From positions 21,340,276-21,404,275 of the forward strand of contig OY829662.1 of the NCBI GenBank assembly GCA_963691815.1: 64,000 nucleotides of DNA. Direction: 5' to 3'. The translations under genes were made by a program, and so were the position numbers. Below are positions 25,585 through 36,218 of the stretch, in pieces (the stretch's first letter is position 1; each line of letters opens with the position of its first letter). Origin of the DNA: Echiichthys vipera (lineage: Eukaryota > Chordata > Actinopteri > Perciformes > Trachinidae). The notes under the pieces were generated by a model. The model saw only the letters and a list, made by a program, of their open reading frames with translations. It was not told the DNA's origin and did no database searches.

Positions 25585-28500
25585 CAGTGGGGAACCTTCA
25601 GGGCCTTCTACGCCTTCAGAGAAGGCCTAAATAAATAAGAAATAATAATAAATTCAATAATAATAATAATGAAGTATTCAATAAAAAAAAAAAATATATA
25701 TATATTTTTTATTTCTATCGCATTTAATTTAATACAATATATTAATACATTTTCTCTCATCTTTGTTCTAAAATTAAGCTTTCTGTCAAGTTCATGTCCT
25801 AAAAACCTGTTATCCAATCATAATCGTCTGTCTCTATTAAGGCCAGGTTAGCTGGCTCATTCATTGGTTAGGACTTCACGAATCCCGGGGAAGGCCAAGC
25901 TATATGTTTTGGTGTGGTGAGTGACGGGCAAATCGACCAATCACGGTTTGATTTCAAGAGGGCGGGAATTAAACAAAAGATCGAAGGCCTTCATGAAGTC
26001 CAAGCAGCGAATCTATGCAGAGTGGTGAGAGCGGTTGATTTAAATGGCGGAAGACGAGAGTGACGTTGTGGCTAGCTTGATAGCATCGCCTTTTTCAAGG
26101 CGGGCCTTCACAGAAAAACTTGAAATAATAAAAAACGGAAGACCAACTCCAGAGCTGGAATTAAAAGAAAAGGTTAAGAAAGTGGAAAGGCATTTCAAGA
26201 CCGAAAATTATCAGCGGTATCCATGGATGACTGGCTGTAAGGAAACAAACAGGCTGTACTGCTGGAGTTGTTTACTTTTTACAACTGACAAGTCATCCAC
26301 CTGGGTCAGCGGCGGATTTGTCAGCCTTACAAATCTGACAAAGTCAGCCCATCGACATCAAGATTCTGCGGCACACCTGCAAGCGATGGTCAATTTGAAA
26401 ACTTTTGGGGACACAAGAATTGATCTTCAGCTAGATGAGCAGCGCCGGAATCATACAACGGCCCACAACAACAAGGTCAGGCAGAACAGAGAAATCCTGA
26501 AACGTCTCATCAATGTCGTCACATTTCTTGGAAAGCAAGAGCTGGCATTTCGAGGACATGATGAGAGTAAAGATTCTGAAAACAAGGGGAACTACTTGGA
26601 GCTTCTGGAGTTTTTGGCGGGGTATGACAGCCCTCTGCGCTGTCATCTGGATTCGGCCACTGTTTTCATCGGCACCTCCAGCAAAATTCAGAATGACCTG
26701 ATTCAATCGGTGGCAGATGTAATGACCGAAGCAATGAGGGAGGAGGTGAGGAACACGCCTTTTGTCTCCGTTATGGTAGACGAGACAACTGACGTAAGTA
26801 ACTCTGCTCAGATGTCATATGTCTTGCGTTACACCACTGACGGGGGTGTCAAGGAGCGCTTTTTCCAGTTTGGTGATGTCAGTGGTGATAAGCGCGCAGA
26901 GGCCATAGCTCGTCAAGTTTTGGAGTTTCTGGAGGACTGTGCCTGCACCAATAAAGTAATTGCCCAGTTTTACGATGGAGCTGCAGTCATGGCCTCTGGA
27001 CTGAATGGGGTGCAAGCTAAAATAAAGGAAAAAATTCCACAAGCTCTCTTTGTTAACTGTTATGCGCACTCTCTGAACCTCGTCATGTCTCAAAGTGCTG
27101 CCAAAATCAAAGAGTGCAAAATTTTTTTCTCCCACCTAAGTGGCCTCGCAGCCTTCTTTACAAGGTCAGCCAAACGCACGAAACTCCTGGATGAAATATG
27201 CCAGCGAAGACTGCCCAGAGTGACTCCAACACGGTGGAACTTCTCATCACGTTTGGTTTGCACTGTGTATGAGCGGAGAGAAGAACTCTTGGAGCTCTTT
27301 GAATTCATTGTTGACAACCACAATGATTTTGATGCTGATGCTGTACACAGCGCTGATGGATACACTGCACTGCTGACGGACTTCGAGTTCTGCTTTCTCC
27401 TCGCCACATTCAACTCCGTGTTTGCCTACTCCGACGTGCTCTTTGGGATCTTGCAGAATAAGGAGTGTGACATGCAGTTCTGTTTGTCCAGCATCGAGGA
27501 CTTTTGCAGCACCACAGAGAGAGAAAAGGCAAAATTTGACTCCATCTATGAGGACACTGTGCGCGAAGTCGGGGTTCCCAGCGGGCGCAGGGCACGGAGA
27601 GTCGGAGATGTGAGCGCAGCGTACCAGCGGCTGCACAGTGAAATCCTGGACAACATCCTCACTCAGCTGAGGAACAGGTTCAAGGATCATGAAAAACTCA
27701 TGTTCCTTGCCCTTCTGGACCCCAAGAAGTTTACCTCACACAGAGAAAACTTCCCCAGCTCTGAGTTCCAGAGCCTCACGGAAAGCTACGGGCTGCATTT
27801 TGACCTCCCCAGGCTCAAGACTGAACTGACGGTCATGTACAACATGGCAAACTTTGAGGCAAGGAGCCCAGCAGACCTGCTGCACTTTCTGACTCTTAAA
27901 GAGCTGACTGAGAGCATGCCGCAGCTGTATCACCTCACCTGCCTGGTGCTGACCATCCCCGTGTCCACCTCCTCCGTGGAGCGGTCTTTCTCGGCTCTGA
28001 AGCGCATCAAGACGCACGCTAGGAACAGTACTGGACAGGACCGCCTGGGAGCTTTGGCACTGATGTCCATAGAGAAAGGACTTCTTTTGGAGCTCAAATC
28101 AAAGGACAAACTTTATGACGCCGCCATCGCCCACTTCACAAAGAGAGACCGACGAATGGACTTCGTGTTTATTTAAGGTAGGCCTCTGTTATAATACACC
28201 TTGATTATTATTTCAAGGGGTTAAGATTACTGGCCAAGTGGACATTTGGGAATTTGTATTTATTGCGGAGGTTGTCCCAGCGCAAATTGCCTTGAATTCA
28301 GTATGTGATCAATCAATCAATCAATCAATCAATCAATGTATCAAACGTATCATAAGTGTGTGGTTGGATTTTTCAGAGGGTTTTTATTCTCTTCATGTTC
28401 ACTTGTCTGTCCCTTTCCCTGTGGAGAATTAAGGAGGTATAGTAGTAAAAATTGTGACTTCAATTTATTTGACATCGGTATTCATTGCGCTATGCGTAAT

Positions 28501-28939
28501 TGCGCATGGAGAGGCATTTGCACTTCATTGCAACTTTAAAAAATAGTCTTTGTATTACAAGCTTTGTGTAACTTTTGAAATTGTATTGTAGATTGATAAT
28601 GCCAATGAATTTATGTGTGAATGATTTGTCATGCGCCGTGATTTCATAGCGCTGTCCAAGGTGATGAAATGAGCCTCTGTGTCCGCAGCGTCACGGGGTG
28701 ACATTCTGGGTGACCTTTTATATTTCCAGATTTTCCGAAGTTAATGTTGAGAATGTTTCTTGTTGCGGAGAATGTTATTGGCGTTATGGTCTATTTGTTT
28801 ACATCCTTGTCATCGTTAATTAAATTTGCACTTGTTAAACCCTTTTAATTCGTTGTACTGTTGCTTTTTTCCGCGATGATTTTTTTTCTTCTCTGCGGTG
28901 AGGTGAAGGCCCAGCTGTAGTGCTCACGGTTCGCCACTG
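25585..28939 (+). mobile_element. complete hAT transposon, 3,355 bp
   Basis: Terminal inverted repeats are CAGTGGGGAACC at the left and, as its inverse, CAGTGGCGAACC at the right. They are flanked by a perfect 8-bp target duplication atttctgc (25577-25584 and 28940-28947). Subterminal ggccttc motifs occur at both ends. A single intact transposase frame fills the middle. Inside, a (TCAA)n run lies at about 28307-28337. It is inserted in an intron of the decayed gene, seven bases past the donor at 25571. Confidence 0.93.
26044..28176 (+). CDS. hAT-superfamily transposase (TTF/DUF4371 type), 710 aa
   Basis: The frame is uninterrupted from ATG (Kozak-like aaATGG) to TAA. The N-terminus has a TTF-type zinc finger: C65, C73, C76 with H105 and H111 (around LYCWSCLLF and HRHQDSAAH). 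The central part fits DUF4371. An RNase H-like core supplies D246 (VMVDETTD) and D311 (FYDGAAVM), followed by the hAT C-x-x-H motif at C339-H342 (NCYAHSLNLV). The C-terminal dimerisation region contains the third acidic residue E646 in SSVERSFSALKRIKT. Length and all key residues look complete, so the enzyme may be functional. It would cut and paste the 3.36-kb element around it. Domesticated ZMYM-like relatives are the main alternative, but the matching TIRs and target duplication show a transposon. Confidence 0.93.
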   Translation: MAEDESDVVASLIASPFSRRAFTEKLEIIKNGRPTPELELKEKVKKVERHFKTENYQRYPWMTGCKETNRLYCWSCLLFTTDKSSTWVSGGFVSLTNLTKSAHRHQDSAAHLQAMVNLKTFGDTRIDLQLDEQRRNHTTAHNNKVRQNREILKRLINVVTFLGKQELAFRGHDESKDSENKGNYLELLEFLAGYDSPLRCHLDSATVFIGTSSKIQNDLIQSVADVMTEAMREEVRNTPFVSVMVDETTDVSNSAQMSYVLRYTTDGGVKERFFQFGDVSGDKRAEAIARQVLEFLEDCACTNKVIAQFYDGAAVMASGLNGVQAKIKEKIPQALFVNCYAHSLNLVMSQSAAKIKECKIFFSHLSGLAAFFTRSAKRTKLLDEICQRRLPRVTPTRWNFSSRLVCTVYERREELLELFEFIVDNHNDFDADAVHSADGYTALLTDFEFCFLLATFNSVFAYSDVLFGILQNKECDMQFCLSSIEDFCSTTEREKAKFDSIYEDTVREVGVPSGRRARRVGDVSAAYQRLHSEILDNILTQLRNRFKDHEKLMFLALLDPKKFTSHRENFPSSEFQSLTESYGLHFDLPRLKTELTVMYNMANFEARSPADLLHFLTLKELTESMPQLYHLTCLVLTIPVSTSSVERSFSALKRIKTHARNSTGQDRLGALALMSIEKGLLLELKSKDKLYDAAIAHFTKRDRRMDFVFI

Positions 28940-29394
28940 ATTTCTGCCACACGGTTGTCATTAATACAGAGCTCTCTTGCCTTTTTTTCCTACCGTGTAT
29001 GCACCGTAGTGTTTGATTATGTTTTTCAGCTCTGCCATGTCCAGCACCTCCTGTCCCTGCAGCCTCTGTCCCAGGCTATGATCAGGACGTTGCACACTGG
29101 AACTGCTCCCAACAGCAGAGACTTTGGATGAAGACTGAGATGGAGATGTTGGGGCTGTGGCCGGGGTCACGTCCAATACGTCACCAGCCACTGAAGCAGA
29201 GCCCACACAGCCACCACATTCATGCCAGCTTCCCCGGAGTGCCGCGGAAATACATCTACTGCCCCACCAGAGTGTTCTCCCTGTTCCAACCACAGGGCAT
29301 AGAGAAGGAGATGACCTGGACAGACTTCAATTATGAGGCTGAGAGGGACCGATGGGTCGCAGAGAAGTGACTGCATACCCCAGATATACCCTCA

Positions 29395-29470
29395 GACACA
29401 CACACACACACACACACAAACGCACACACAAACAGACACACACACACAAACACACACACACACACACACA

Positions 29471-29533
<63 letters not shown>
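29395..29533. repeat. (CA)n microsatellite, copy 1
   Basis: About 138 bp of CA dinucleotides with a few AA and GA interruptions, just past the stop of the last exon. Copy 2 has a shorter run at 42371-42437. Confidence 0.95.
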
Positions 29534-29535
<2 letters not shown>

Positions 29536-29979
29536 TACATGGCTGTTGCTACATGTTCACAAAACATAGATTTTTTTTATTTTATAAATGAAAAATGAAG
29601 ATGCTGAAATTAATTTATATGTTGTTATAAAGTAAAGATAAGTAGTGATTTTATATTATAACTTTTCATTTATTTTAAAAATACTACTGATTATAGAGAA
29701 ATGGTGGGACTAAAGAAATTGTACTTCTTTAATTTAATTTTTTCTTCATTTTTTGTTTTCTTGACATGGTGAGATCATATTGCTTTATTATTATTATTTT
29801 TAGAATAATTTGTATGCTTTTGTTTTCTGTTACTTAATAACATTGTATATATGTATGAATGCACAAATATCTGCTGTATTTAATATGTGATCTCTTAATC
29901 TGCTGTTTATTTGTTTTATTCATGCGTTTTTAAGCATGTCAGTTTAGTTTTTGTGTGTTTTAGAATTTAGCTGTTTTTC

Positions 29980-29985
29980 AATAAA
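29980..29985 (+). terminator. polyadenylation signal of the decayed gene, copy 1
   Basis: AATAAA in 'ttttcaataaaatatttc'. The same signal and context are kept in copy 2 at about 42905. The following stretch to 30560 is AT-rich 3' flank with no gene. Confidence 0.55.
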
Positions 29986-30642
29986 ATATTTCATATAAAG
30001 CATCACAGTGGCTGTCTTTACTTGGTAGGGGAAGAAATAGTCATAAAGAAATGTTTTTATTAAATATTATAATCTATTACTGTGTTTACTTTATGGGTGA
30101 AGTAATAGTGATAAAAAATAAATGAATTAAATATTATAATCATTAATGTGCTCAGCTGTATGCTTACGCATCAACACAATATATGAATGAAACCTTAGTA
30201 TGATACTAACATCATTTTGGAAATGATTAATTATTTAAAGGCTGTTCTTTATGTAAAACACTTTGTCTAGTGTTTAATCTATTATTTTTCATTGCTATTA
30301 TTATTAAGTTCAATTCAAGTAATGTTATTATCACTGCTACTTTAGTTCAATTCATTTTTTACCAGCAGCAGCATGGAAAAGTTGCAATATTGTCCATTGT
30401 TTAAATAATATGGATTTATCAGCCTAAACAATTCTTTCTACATGATTTGTGCAAACAAATTGTGATTAGTTTAACGTTAAACGTCTGAATCTGATAGTTT
30501 TGTGTTATGAACACATGCTGTAGTTTAATACTGTGGGTCATATATGAGATTAACTGGTTGGCTCTTGCCGGGATCCAATCCGTAACTTTCTCGCAGGGCC
30601 TCTCTTGAAGGAAAAGTCCTCTATACCTATACGCGGGTGGCC

Positions 30643-30688
30643 TCTTCCGCGTGACAGGCTGAGATACTGTCCACTATACTAACGAGGA
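30643..30688 (-). pseudogene. tRNA-Asp 5'-half
   Basis: The first 46 bases of the tRNA-Asp-like gene (tcctcgttagtatagtgg... through the GTC anticodon loop) are present. The 3' part is replaced by the end of block copy 1. Confidence 0.75.
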
Positions 30689-30857
30689 CCGGCGTAAACT
30701 GGTCTGGCACAGCAACGGGTGGCCCACTCTCTTCCACACAAAAGGTCCCCGGTTTGAAACCGGGCGGAAGCACATTGTTTTCTTTGTATTCACTTAACAC
30801 AATTCAAATCTGCTAAGTTGAATTCTCAGGACACTGAGAGCACAATTTCAAATACTT

Positions 30858-31597
30858 TAGCTCTCCCAAAGTCTTGTACTCCTTTGTTTGGGGTAGTAAC
30901 TTACTTCCCACTCATGGGGAGCAATCCTGCGCCCAATGGATGAGAACCACGGCCCCAGAGGTGCTGACTCTCATCTCCACAGCTTCACACTCGAATGCAA
31001 CCTGCCCCAGTGTGTGCCGAAGGTCATTGTCTGAAGAAACTAACAAAACCACATCATCTGCATAGTGTTATTCTCAGTCATCTGGATAATAAGCAGCACT
31101 CTTTGACATATGCTATATCTCTGAGATAGTTGAACTCCTTCCCTTGGCTCAAAAAATCTGACTTAGAGTAGGGTATCATTTGGATTTTAACGATTCAAAA
31201 TGTCATTCTAATTCCTATTTTGTTCATCAATTACAGTTCTTCACTGTTCTTGATTCCAATTCTTTGAGGGGTCGGGTTAAAACAGGTCACATGTTTATTT
31301 CGCAATTTTTCAGACATTGCTTCAAGAGAGATGTAACTACGTCTGTCAAAGTATTTGTAAAGAGCAGAGAATTCTGAACACCCAGACCAGCCACTCTCCC
31401 ACCCTGACTGCAACTTGAGATGTGTTGGTCGGATTCAGGGAGGCCTCAAAGTGCCCTTTCCACTGCTTGACCATATCCCCAGAGAGTTTCAGCAGTTCGC
31501 CTACCCTGCGGTACACAGCCTGAGCCAAGGCCAACAGGGTGATAAGATGGATAGAAAGAGCACTGTTGGTAAGGACTTTACTCATGCATATTTTCAA
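30858..31597 (-). pseudogene. internally deleted LINE reverse-transcriptase fragment (repeated in each array 1 unit)
   Basis: Read on the minus strand in 5' to 3' order: 31597-31346 encodes YRRVGELLKLSGDMVKQWKG then HFEASLNPTNTS, the region upstream of the RT domain in a common fish LINE family. Then 31066-30860 encodes ADDVVLLVSSDNDLRHTLGQ, with the ADD part of the RT catalytic box, then FECEAVEMRVSTS and later LLPQTKEYKTLG. Most of the RT domain between them is missing and the frames have stops. The same pieces recur in the other units (for example 32980-32729, 34363-34112, 35746-35495, 37129-36878). Confidence 0.75.
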
Positions 31598-31997
31598 AAA
31601 ATTGCTATTTGAGCCTTTTTTTGTTACTTCCTGGATGGTTAGGTATGTGAAAATAATATCACCGTTAAGCTGTGATAATACTAGACGTCCAAAGTCTTGT
31701 CCGACACGGCATCAAGAGAGATGTTTATATGTCTGTCACATTATCTGTCAAGAGAAGAAAATTCGAAGGACCAGGAACTCTGCCACCCTGACCGCATGAG
31801 CATTTCCAAATCTATTCCAGATGGTGGCGGTCAATGTGTTTGCAGTCTTTGCATTACTTTTAAGATGGCAGATTTCTTCCTTTAGCAACTTCTTCTTGGT
31901 AAACTAGCTTGAGATGCAGGTGTATTTAATACCTACCGGAACCCAAATGTGGAACCATTGGAGTCGCATGCGCAGTCGGTGCTCAGTGGCTAAAGGA

Positions 31998-32069
31998 CTC
32001 CCCGTCGGGGAATCGGACCCCGGTCTTCCGCGTGACAGGCGGAGATACTGTCCACTATACTAACGAGGA
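31998..32069 (-). tRNA. tRNA-Asp(GTC)-like, array 1 copy 1
   Basis: 72 nt starting TCCTCGTTAGTATAGTGG, with anticodon loop CTGTCAC and acceptor end ACGGGGAG. The acceptor and anticodon stems pair (U27-A43 instead of C-G is a paired exchange). The T-loop reads GGTCCGATTCC where tRNAs have GGTTCGANTCC, so the T at position 55 is lost and the B-box weakened. No run of four T follows within about 200 nt. It may be a pseudogene. Confidence 0.8.
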
Positions 32070-33380
32070 CTGGCGCAAACTGGTCTGGCACGGCAACGCG
32101 TGGCCCGCTCTCTTCCACACAAAAGGTCCCCGGTTTGAAACCGAGTGGAAGCACATTGTTTTCTTTGCATTCACTTAACACAATTCAAATCTGCTAAGTT
32201 GAATTCTATGGACACTGAGAGCACAATTTCAAATACTGTAGCTCTCCCAAAGTCTTGTACTCCTTTGTTTGGGGTAGTAACTTACTTCCCACTCATGGGG
32301 AGCAATCCTGCGCCCAATGGATGAGAACCACAGCCCCAGAGGTGCTGACTCTCATCTCCACAGCTTCACACTCGAATGCAACCTGCCCCAGTGTGTGCCG
32401 AAGGTCATTGTCTGAAGAAACTAACAGAACCACATCATCTGCATAGTGTTATTCTCAGTCATCTGGATAATAAGCAGCACTCTTTGACATATGCTATATC
32501 TCTGAGATAGTTGAACTCCTTCCCTTGGCTCAAAAAATCTGACTTAGAGTAGGGTATCTGGTGGATTTGTTTAGGATTCAAAATGTCATTCTAATTCCTA
32601 TGTTGTTCATCAATTGCAGTTCTTAACTGTTCTTGATTCCAATTCTTTGTGGGGTCGGGTTAAAACAGGTCACATGTTTATTTCGCAATTTTTCAGACAT
32701 TGCTTCAAGAGAGATGTAACTACGTCTGTCAAAGTATTTGTAAAGAGCAGAGAATTCTGAACACCCAGACCAGCCACTCTCCCACCCTGACTGCAACTTG
32801 AGATGTGTTGGTCGGATTCAGGGAGGCCTCAAAGTGCCCTTTCCACTGCTTGACCATATCCCCAGAGAGTTTCAGCAGTTCGCCTACCCTGCGGTACACA
32901 GCCTGAGCCAAGGCCAACAGGGTGATAAGATGGATAGAAAGAGCACTGTTGGTAAGGACTTTACTCATGCATATTTTCAAAAAATTGCTATTTGAGCCTT
33001 TTTTTGTTACTTCCTGGATGGTTAGGTATGTGAAAATATTATCACCGTTAAGCTGTGATAATACTAGACGTCCAAAGTCTTCTCCGACATGGCTTCAAGA
33101 GATATGTTAATATGTCTGTCACATTATCTGTCAAGAGAAGAAAATTCGAAGGACCAGGAACTCTGCCACCCTGACCGCATGAGCATTTCCAAATCTATTT
33201 CAGATGGTGGCGGTCGATGTGTTTGCAGTCTTTGCATTACTTTTAAGATGGCAGATTTCTTCCTTTAGCAACTTCTTCTTGGTAAACTAGCTTGAGATGC
33301 AGGTGTATTTAATACCTACCGGAACCCGCATGTGGAACCATTGGAGTCGCATGCGCAGCCGGTGCTCAGTGGCTAAAGGA

Positions 33381-33452
33381 CTCCCCGTTGGGGAATCGGA
33401 CCCCGGTGTTCCGCGTGACAGGCGGAGATACTGTCCACTATACTAACGAGGA
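33381..33452 (-). tRNA. tRNA-Asp(GTC)-like, array 1 copy 2
   Basis: Same length and T55 lesion as the copy at 31998. It also has a T-stem mismatch (gttgggg for gtcgggg on the plus strand) and one variable-loop change. The most decayed of the four. Confidence 0.7.
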
Positions 33453-34763
33453 CTGGCGCAAACTGGTCTGGCACGGCAACGTGTGGCCCGCTCTCTTCCA
33501 CACAAAAGGTCCTCGGTTTGAAACAGAGTGGAAGCACATTGTTTTCTTTGCATTCACTTAACACAATTCAAATCTGCTAAGTTGACTTCTATGGACACTG
33601 AGAGCACAATTTCAAATACTGTAGCTCTCCCAAAGTCTTGTACTCCTTTGTTTGGGGTAGTAACTTACTTCCCACTCATGGGGAGCAATCCTGCGCCCAA
33701 TGGATGAGAACCACGGCCCCAGAGGTGCTGACTCTCATCTCCACAGCTTCACACTCGAATGCAACCTGCCCCAGTGTGTGCCGAAGGTCATTGTCTGAAG
33801 AAACTAACAGAACCACATCATCTGCATAGTGTTATTCTCAGTCATCTGGATAATAAGCAGCACTCTTTGACATATGCTATATCTCTGAGATAGTTGAACT
33901 CCTTCCCTTGGCTCAAAAAATCTGACTTAGAGTAGGGTATCATTTGGATTTTAACGATTCAAAATGTCATTCTAATTCCTATTTTGTTCATCAATTACAG
34001 TTCTTCACTGTTCTTGATTCCAATTCTTTGAGGGGTCGGGTTAAAACAGGTCACATGTTTTTATTTTGCAATTTTTCAGACATTGCTTCAAGAGAGATGT
34101 AACTACGTCTGTCAAAGTATTTGTAAAGAGCAGAGAATTCTGAACACCCTGACCAGCCACTCTCCCACCCTGACTGCAACTTGAGATGTGTTGGTCGGAT
34201 TCAGGGAGGCCTCAAAGTGCCCTTTCCACTGCTTGACCATATCCCCAGAGAGTTTCAGCAGTTCGCCTACCCTGCGGTACACAGCCTGAGCCAAGGCCAA
34301 CAGGGTGATAAGATGGATAGAAAGAGCACTGTTGGTAAGGACTTTACTCATGCATATTTTCAAAAAATTGCTAATTGAGCCTTTTTTTGTTACTTCCTGG
34401 ATAGTTAGGTATGTGAAAATATTATCACCGTTAAGCTGTGATAATACTAGACGTCCAAAGTCTTGTCCGACATGGCTTCAAGAGAGATGTTAATATGCCT
34501 GTCACATTATCTGTCAAGAGAAGAAAATTCGAAGGACCAGGAACTCTGCAACCCTGACCGCATGAGCACTTCCAAATCTATTTCAGATGGTGGCGGTCGA
34601 TGTGTTTGCAGTCTTTGCATTACTTTTAAGATGGCAGATTTCTTGCTTTAGCAACTTCTTCTTGGTAAACTAGCTTGAGATGCAGGTGTATTTAATACCT
34701 ACCGGAACCCGCATGTGGAACCATTGGAGTCGCATGCGCAGACGGTGCTCAGTGGCTAAAGGA

Positions 34764-34835
34764 CTCCCCGTCGGGGAATCGGACCCCGGTCTTCCGCGTG
34801 ACAGGCGGAGATACTGTCCACTATACTAACGAGGA
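34764..34835 (-). tRNA. tRNA-Asp(GTC)-like, array 1 copy 3
   Basis: Identical to the copy at 31998 over all 72 nt, including the GGTCCGATTCC T-loop. Confidence 0.8.
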
Positions 34836-36146
34836 CTGGCGCAAACTGGTCTGGCACGGCAACGCGTGGCCCGCTCTCTTCCACACAAAAGGTCCCCGGT
34901 TTGAAACCGAGTGGAAGCACATAGTTTTCTTTGCATTCACTTAACACAATTCAAATCTGCTAAGTTGAATTCTATGGACACTGAGAGCACAATTTCAAAT
35001 ACTGTAGCTCTCCCAAAGTCTTGTACTCCTTTGTTTGGGGTAGTAACTTACTTCCCACTCATGGGGAGCAATCCTGCGCCCAATGGATGAGATCCACGAC
35101 CCCAGAGGTGCTGACTCTCATCTCCACAGCTTCACACTCGAATGCAACCTGCCCCAGTGTGTGCTGAAGGTCATTGTCTGAAGAAACTAACAGAACCACA
35201 TCATCTGCATAGTGTTATTCTCAGTCATCTGGATAATAAGCAGCACTCTTTGACATATGCTATATCTCTGAGATAGTTGAACTCCTTCCCTTGGCTCAAA
35301 AAATCTGACTTAGAGTAGGGTATCATTTGGATTTTAACGATTCAAAATGTCATTCTAATTCCTATGTTGTTCATCAATTACAGTTCTTAACTGTTCTTGA
35401 TTCCAATTCTTTGAGGGGTCGGGTTAAAACAGGTCACATGTTTTTATTTTGCAATTTTTCAGACATTGCTTCAAGAGAGATGTAACTACGTCTGTCAAAG
35501 TATTTGTAAAGAGCAGAGAATTCTGAACACCCTGACCAGCCACTCTCCCACCCTGACTGCAACTTGAGATGTGTTGGTCGGATTCAGGGAGGCCTCAAAG
35601 TGCCCTTTCCACTGCTTGACCATATCCCCAGAGAGTTTCAGCAGTTCGCCTACCCTGCGGTACACAGCCTGAGCCAAGGCCAACAGGGTGATAAGATGGA
35701 TAGAAAGAGCACTGTTGGTAAGGACTTTACTCATGCATATTTTCAAAAAATTGCTATTTGAGCCTTTTTTTGTTACTTCCTGGATAGTTAGGTATGTGAA
35801 AATATTATCACCGTTAAGCTGTGATAATACTAGACGTCCAAAGTCTTGTCCGACATGGCTTCAAGAGAGATGTTAATATGCCTGTCACATTATCTGTCAA
35901 GAGAAGAAAATTCGAAGGACCAGGAACTCTGCAACCCTGACCGCATGAGCACTTCCAAATCTATTTCAGATGGTGGCGGTCGATGTGTTTGCAGTCTTTG
36001 CATTACTTTTAAGATGGCAGATTTCTTCCCTTAGCAACTTCTTCTTGGTAAACTAGCTTGAGATGCAGGTGTATTTAATACCTACCGGAACCCGCATGTG
36101 GAACCATTGGAGTCCCATGCGCAGGCGGTGCTCAGTGGCTAAAGGA

Positions 36147-36218
36147 CTCCCCGTCGGGGAATCGGACCCCGGTCTTCCGCGTGACAGGCGGAGATACTGT
36201 CCACTATACTAACGAGGA
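36147..36218 (-). tRNA. tRNA-Asp(GTC)-like, array 1 copy 4
   Basis: Identical to the copies at 31998 and 34764. The last full tRNA-Asp copy of the array. Confidence 0.8.

Larger units (their letters stand above)
23541..29370 (+). pseudogene. decayed multi-exon gene of unknown family, copy 1
   Basis: I do not recognise the family. Coding remnants include MKKNIFSFFPGKM at 23541, then FRWLLQNDVGYTIYLMQKVE, then FQEVEDLKEYLSS, then VGFGQRAKDTWRQVWESRAD (about 23970-24030). Further exons with clean splice sites lie at 25131-25226, 25363-25434 and 25522-25570. A last exon from 29030 encodes QPLKQSPHSHHIHA, RKYIYCPTRVFSLFQ and EMTWTDFNYEAERDRWVAEK, stopping at 29370. A one-base deletion near 23581 and further frameshifts near 23720 and 23860 break it. 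A nested hAT separates the last exons. The SPH-S-HH motif and the repeated KYxYC-x-TRVF module suggest a metal-binding protein. Multi-copy presence suggests cargo or an ORF of a mobile element, unproven. Confidence 0.5.
22297..30640 (+). mobile_element. duplicated gene block, copy 1 (possible cargo-bearing element)
   Basis: The block is about 5.0 kb without the nested hAT (25585-28939). Most of it is repeated at 37.5-43.6 kb in the same order and orientation. Its two ends carry short imperfect inverted repeats: caccgcgtatag (22297-22308) and ctatacgcgggtgg (30627-30640, inverse ccacccgcgtatag). Outside them lie complementary halves of a tRNA-Asp-like sequence, with about 9 bases (around 'tcttccgcg') present on both sides in degraded form. 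This is what an insertion into a tRNA gene with a target duplication would look like, but decay makes it inference. Compared with copy 2, copy 1 lacks about 170 bp including the promoter and first exon. Confidence 0.45.

Noticed and set aside
28961..29293. Antisense gene in the last exon of block copy 1 (frame with AELKNIIKHYGAYTVGKKGK)
   Set aside because: The segment looks protein-like, but the plus-strand frame over the same DNA is conserved in copy 2 and no splice context or extension supports an antisense gene. It may be an inverted exon remnant; unresolved.
29327..29591. Cysteine/valine or threonine/histidine repeat proteins
   Set aside because: They are translations of the (CA)n microsatellite.
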